Origin: SBAX01 sp964421865
Lineage (GTDB): Bacteria > Planctomycetota > Phycisphaerae > UBA1845
Assembly (NCBI GenBank): GCA_964421865.1
Contig: CAYQZH010000065.1
Location: 1 to 15,970, forward strand
Length of the DNA stretch: 15,970 nucleotides
Reading direction: 5' to 3'
Positions 14,573 through 15,970 of this stretch are shown piece after piece. Made by a program: the position numbers and the translations under genes. The first letter of the stretch is position 1. The number at the start of each line of letters is the position of its first letter. The notes beneath the pieces are model-generated. The model saw only the letters and a program-made list of their open reading frames with translations. It was not told the DNA's origin and did no database searches.

Positions 14573-14721
14573 GGGGCGTGCGAGGGACGGTCGCCTGTTT
14601 TCTGTGCGTGATCGCTCCAACGCCCTTCGCCGACCGATCCCCCCGCGCGTTCTATGGGTAGATGAACCCCAACCGCCCCATCCGCCCGCCGCTTGGCGCC
14701 CCCGACTGCGGCCCAGCTCAA

Positions 14722-14735
14722 TCGACAATCGGCAA
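14722..14735. repeat. Direct repeat TCGACAATCGGCAA, right copy
   Basis: Identical to 14039-14052. The pair brackets hicBA at a distance of 683 bases in the same orientation. Such repeats could mark recombination ends of a small cassette, or could simply be two members of an interspersed family. Confidence 0.6.
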
Positions 14736-14801
14736 TCCCCCCATCCCTCCGTGCCTCCTCTACTCATTCAACTTTCCGCATTTCGCGTTCCGCATTCACA
14801 A

Positions 14802-14834
14802 TTCGCGTAGTGCCACCACATGACACTACGCGAA
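14802..14834. repeat. Perfect 11-bp inverted repeat followed by A tract
   Basis: TTCGCGTAGTG (14802-14812) pairs perfectly with CACTACGCGAA (14824-14834) over an 11-base loop. Six A residues (14833-14838) overlap its right end on the plus strand. Neither strand gives the stem-then-T order of an intrinsic terminator. It could be a protein-binding operator or a mobile-element end. It lies 243 bases before the transpeptidase gene. Confidence 0.65.
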
Positions 14835-15077
14835 AAAACTGTACTCGAAAAACGAACCCATTTGACGCCGCCACTGTAAAAGGCAAAGCGGTACGGAATG
14901 GCATCTGGGGAGACTCGACCGCGGTCGTGGCCGTTTTCAACGCCAGAAACGACGCCACCCACCCTCGCGCCGAGGTCCCGACGGATACCGCGGCGACATC
15001 CGCTACGGCGCATCGAGACTCCGTTCCGATATCCAAGTACGAACGAGACTCGATAAGGTCGGACATCGGTTCTATCC

Positions 15078-15970
15078 ATGCGCGACAGCCGAACCCTAAC
15101 CGTTGGATTCGTGTCCCTGACCGCGGCGTGTTTCGCGTCACCCGCGCTTGGGGGCGAGAACGCCGCGTCATTGCGTACGGAGCTGGCCTGGCAGATTGCG
15201 CTCGACCGGGTGGGCTTCTCGCCGGGCGTGATCGATGGCGGCATCGGGCGGAAGACGGAACTGGCCACGCGGGAGTTCCAACGGGTACGAGGTCTTCCGG
15301 CCACCGGAAGGCTGGACGCGGCCACGGCTTCCGCGCTCGCCGTCGATCCGGGCGGCGCGACGACCAGTTACACTGTGCGACCGGACGACCTCAGCCAGGT
15401 CGGGCCGACGCCCAAGAATTGGCTGGAAAAAAGCCGTCTCACCCAACTGGGATATGAGAACGCGGCCGCCGCGGTCGCCGAAAGGTTCCATTGTTCGACC
15501 GGTCTGTTGTCCCGCTTGAACCCGGGGCGAAACTTGGGTCGGTTGCAGGTCGGCGACAGTGTTGTTGTCCCGGCGGTCGGCGAAGACTCGGCCCGGCCGC
15601 GGGGGGACCATCTCGAAATCGACCTGTCGGAGAAGGTCGTCCGGGTGTTGAACCGCGAACGACAGCTCGTCGCGTTGCTCCACTGCTCCATCGCCAAGCA
15701 TCGAGAGAAGCTCCCGTCCGGCGACGCCTCCGTCGTGGTGATTACGGAGAACCCCACGTATACATTCGATCCGAAAATGTGGCCCGAGGTGAAGGGCGTG
15801 GACCGCAAGCTCCTCATTCCCGCCGGTCCGCGGAATCCGGTGGGACGCTGTTGGATCGGGCTGAGCCTGCCCGGCTACGGGATTCACGGCAGCCCGAATC
15901 CGGAGTTGATCGGAAAAACCGGGTCGCACGGGTGCTTTCGGCTGAGCAACTGGGACGCCCTCCGCCTAGC
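15078..15970 (+). CDS. L,D-transpeptidase (YkuD/ErfK family) with peptidoglycan-binding and LysM-like domains, 3' truncated by window
   Basis: 297 codons are visible and the frame is still open at the right edge. The N terminus is a likely signal peptide (about 1-25, T-V-G-F-V-S-L-T-A-A-C-F-A-S-P-A-L-G). A PG_binding_1-like domain follows (about 35-90, L-D-R-V-G-F-S-P-G-V-I-D-G-G-I-G and T-R-E-F-Q-R). Then comes a LysM-like segment (about 128-166, A-V-A-E-R-F-H-C-S, L-N-P-G-R-N, V-G-D-S-V-V-V-P). The YkuD catalytic domain starts near 180 (L-E-I-D-L-S-E-K-V-V-R-V) and has H-G-S-P with His270 and S-H-G-C-F-R with His284 and catalytic Cys286. Such enzymes form 3-3 cross-links or attach proteins to peptidoglycan in the periplasm. 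The ATG at 15078 begins the signal peptide directly, but no good ribosome site precedes it. The stop codon and any C-terminal part lie outside. Confidence 0.92.
   Translation, partial: MRDSRTLTVGFVSLTAACFASPALGGENAASLRTELAWQIALDRVGFSPGVIDGGIGRKTELATREFQRVRGLPATGRLDAATASALAVDPGGATTSYTVRPDDLSQVGPTPKNWLEKSRLTQLGYENAAAAVAERFHCSTGLLSRLNPGRNLGRLQVGDSVVVPAVGEDSARPRGDHLEIDLSEKVVRVLNRERQLVALLHCSIAKHREKLPSGDASVVVITENPTYTFDPKMWPEVKGVDRKLLIPAGPRNPVGRCWIGLSLPGYGIHGSPNPELIGKTGSHGCFRLSNWDALRL

Larger units (their letters stand above)
14573..15077. other. Intergenic region with repeats, no gene seen
   Basis: Upstream of hicB and of the transpeptidase gene I see no credible coding region. Open frames here are Arg/Ser/Pro-rich and run into the real genes in other frames. 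The stretch holds repeat-like phrases at 14716-14740 and 14770-14806 (alternating TTCCGCA, TTCGCG), the hairpin at 14802-14834, and about 240 bases (14835-15077) with nothing I recognise. A 19-codon frame at 14820-14879 has no support. Confidence 0.5.

Noticed and set aside
10829..14836. Clustered repeats as a CRISPR array
   Set aside because: The repeats are few, palindromic and irregularly spaced, with no constant repeat-spacer period and no cas genes.
14764..15171. Minus-strand frames between hicB and the transpeptidase gene
   Set aside because: They lack ribosome sites and recognisable domains, and overlap both the hairpin and the transpeptidase signal peptide.
14693..15457. A 254-codon plus-strand frame overlapping the transpeptidase start
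   Set aside because: It is out of frame with the clear PG-binding domain and starts inside an interspersed repeat.

Overview
The window looks like a high-GC chromosomal segment from a member of the Planctomycetota, probably an environmental genome. Three things point there. The dispersed intergenic repeats read, in translation, as peptides I remember from spurious planctomycete ORFs: 'NPKRQRG' in the first bases, 'LPDGRGSD' near position 290, and 'FDIRQSTFDN'-like strings near position 4030. The secreted PQQ-type beta-propeller protein opens with the W-P-N-F-L-G-P signature common in that phylum. DnaE has the D-L-D-I-C-Q variant of its catalytic motif. This placement is by recognition, not by a search.

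Layout. Positions 1-319 hold no credible gene, only a mosaic of dispersed repeats. Positions 320-7357 carry a minus-strand block, read from right to left: a secreted PhoD-type phosphatase, a 101-aa unknown protein, an oligopeptide-type ABC ATPase and dnaE. The first three overlap by 8 and 4 bases. dnaE follows after a 138-base gap filled by a large hairpin. Divergent to this block, from 7497, lie plus-strand cysC (adenylylsulfate kinase, TTG start), the beta-propeller protein and an MFS transporter (ends 10828). A small repeat-rich intergenic region separates the MFS gene from a convergent minus-strand gene of unknown function (10971-11765). That gene is divergent from a secreted trypsin/HtrA-like protease with a TPR tail (11987-13693). 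After a 405-base gene-poor stretch come a hicBA toxin-antitoxin pair on the minus strand (14099-14535), another repeat-rich gap, and the 5' part of an L,D-transpeptidase gene that runs off the right edge.

How the genes may work together. dnaE and cysC are housekeeping or metabolic genes. The phosphatase, beta-propeller protein, protease and L,D-transpeptidase all carry export signals and act outside the cytoplasm. The region 10971-14535 looks like accessory DNA: lower GC, an unrecognised gene, a protease/TPR protein, a toxin-antitoxin pair and direct repeats flanking that pair. I see no CRISPR array, transposase, tRNA or rRNA. The most unusual features are a perfect 24-bp-arm palindrome inside the dnaE reading frame and the uncharacterised gene divergent from the TPR protease. 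I cannot show that the latter two form a system.
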